A stretch of 64,000 nt of DNA from Delphinapterus leucas (lineage: Eukaryota > Chordata > Mammalia > Artiodactyla > Monodontidae): contig NW_022098004.1 in NCBI RefSeq assembly GCF_002288925.2, forward strand, positions 12,103,347 to 12,167,346, in the 5' to 3' direction. The notes under the pieces were generated by a model. That model did no database searches. It was not told the origin of the DNA and saw nothing but the letters and a program-made list of their open reading frames with translations. The translations under genes were made by a program, and so were the position numbers. This document shows, piece by piece, positions 63,691 to 64,000 of this stretch. The first letter of the stretch is position 1. Each line of letters opens with the position of its first letter.

Positions 63691-64000
63691 CGTAGCTATA
63701 TATGCTTCCATATGAAGAGGCTACCACCTGTTTTCACCATCATGCATCCTACAGTCAGTATTGATGCCCTCCCGTCATCCATGGTCAGTTTGCTTGTTTC
63801 TTGTCTGGAAGAATGAATCAGACTGGAACTGGGTGGGTTTCCATACATTCTGTGACTTAAAAACAAATCTGGACTTAGGTAAGGAGAGACTTCATTCAAA
63901 AGGATTATTGTAATAAGAGAAAGGGCCTGTTACAATAGGAGGAGGACTAACGCAATAGCAAGGACACTGCAATCTTAAGATCTGTAAGCCTCTCGAAGAG

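Overview
This is mammalian nuclear DNA, almost certainly from a whale or dolphin. The evidence is about 27 copies of the tRNA-derived CHR SINE whose head reads like ggcttccctggtggcgcagtgg. Many copies are nearly identical to one another and several carry clear target-site duplications. I recognise no Bov-tA/BovB, pig PRE-1 or Alu elements. The rest of the repeat content (L1 3' ends, L2, MIR, hAT-type MITEs, old LTRs) is ordinary for a mammal.

Four genes are present, in the arrangement I recall for human 16q23.1. DUXB (double homeobox B, + strand, 6903-12140) comes first. TERF2IP (RAP1, - strand, 18075-24880) follows, complete in three coding exons. KARS1 (lysyl-tRNA synthetase, + strand, 25120-39412) is complete in 14 cytosolic coding exons plus an alternative mitochondrial-leader exon. 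ADAT1 (tRNA adenosine deaminase, + strand, 45831 to beyond the window) has eight coding exons here; its last exon lies outside. TERF2IP and KARS1 are head to head across a 239-bp CpG-rich promoter. ADAT1 has its own CpG island at about 43490-44080. KARS1 and ADAT1 both act on tRNA (charging and editing). TERF2IP is a telomere/shelterin protein. DUX genes are early-embryo type homeobox genes.

Layout: 1-6900 is an L1 end, SINEs and old repeats. 6900-12140 is DUXB. 12140-17260 is intergenic. 17260-24880 is TERF2IP with its 3' UTR. 24880-39605 is the promoter plus KARS1. 39606-45830 is repeats, the ADAT1 CpG island and ADAT1 5' intronic sequence. 45831-64000 is ADAT1, with introns full of SINEs, MITEs, L1 and LTR pieces.

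Three points deserve attention. (1) A SINE landed on the 5' splice site of KARS1 exon 6, and its target-site duplication copied the splice donor, so two donors now sit 224 nt apart with the SINE between them. (2) The second homeobox of DUXB has an apparent 4-nt deletion that breaks the frame, and the next exon has Asp where the invariant homeodomain Asn51 should be, while the first homeobox looks intact. (3) A hAT MITE ends 25 nt upstream of ADAT1 exon 5, so it supplies or borders the branch-point region. I found no new gene system beyond these; most other open frames are SINE or L1 shadows.
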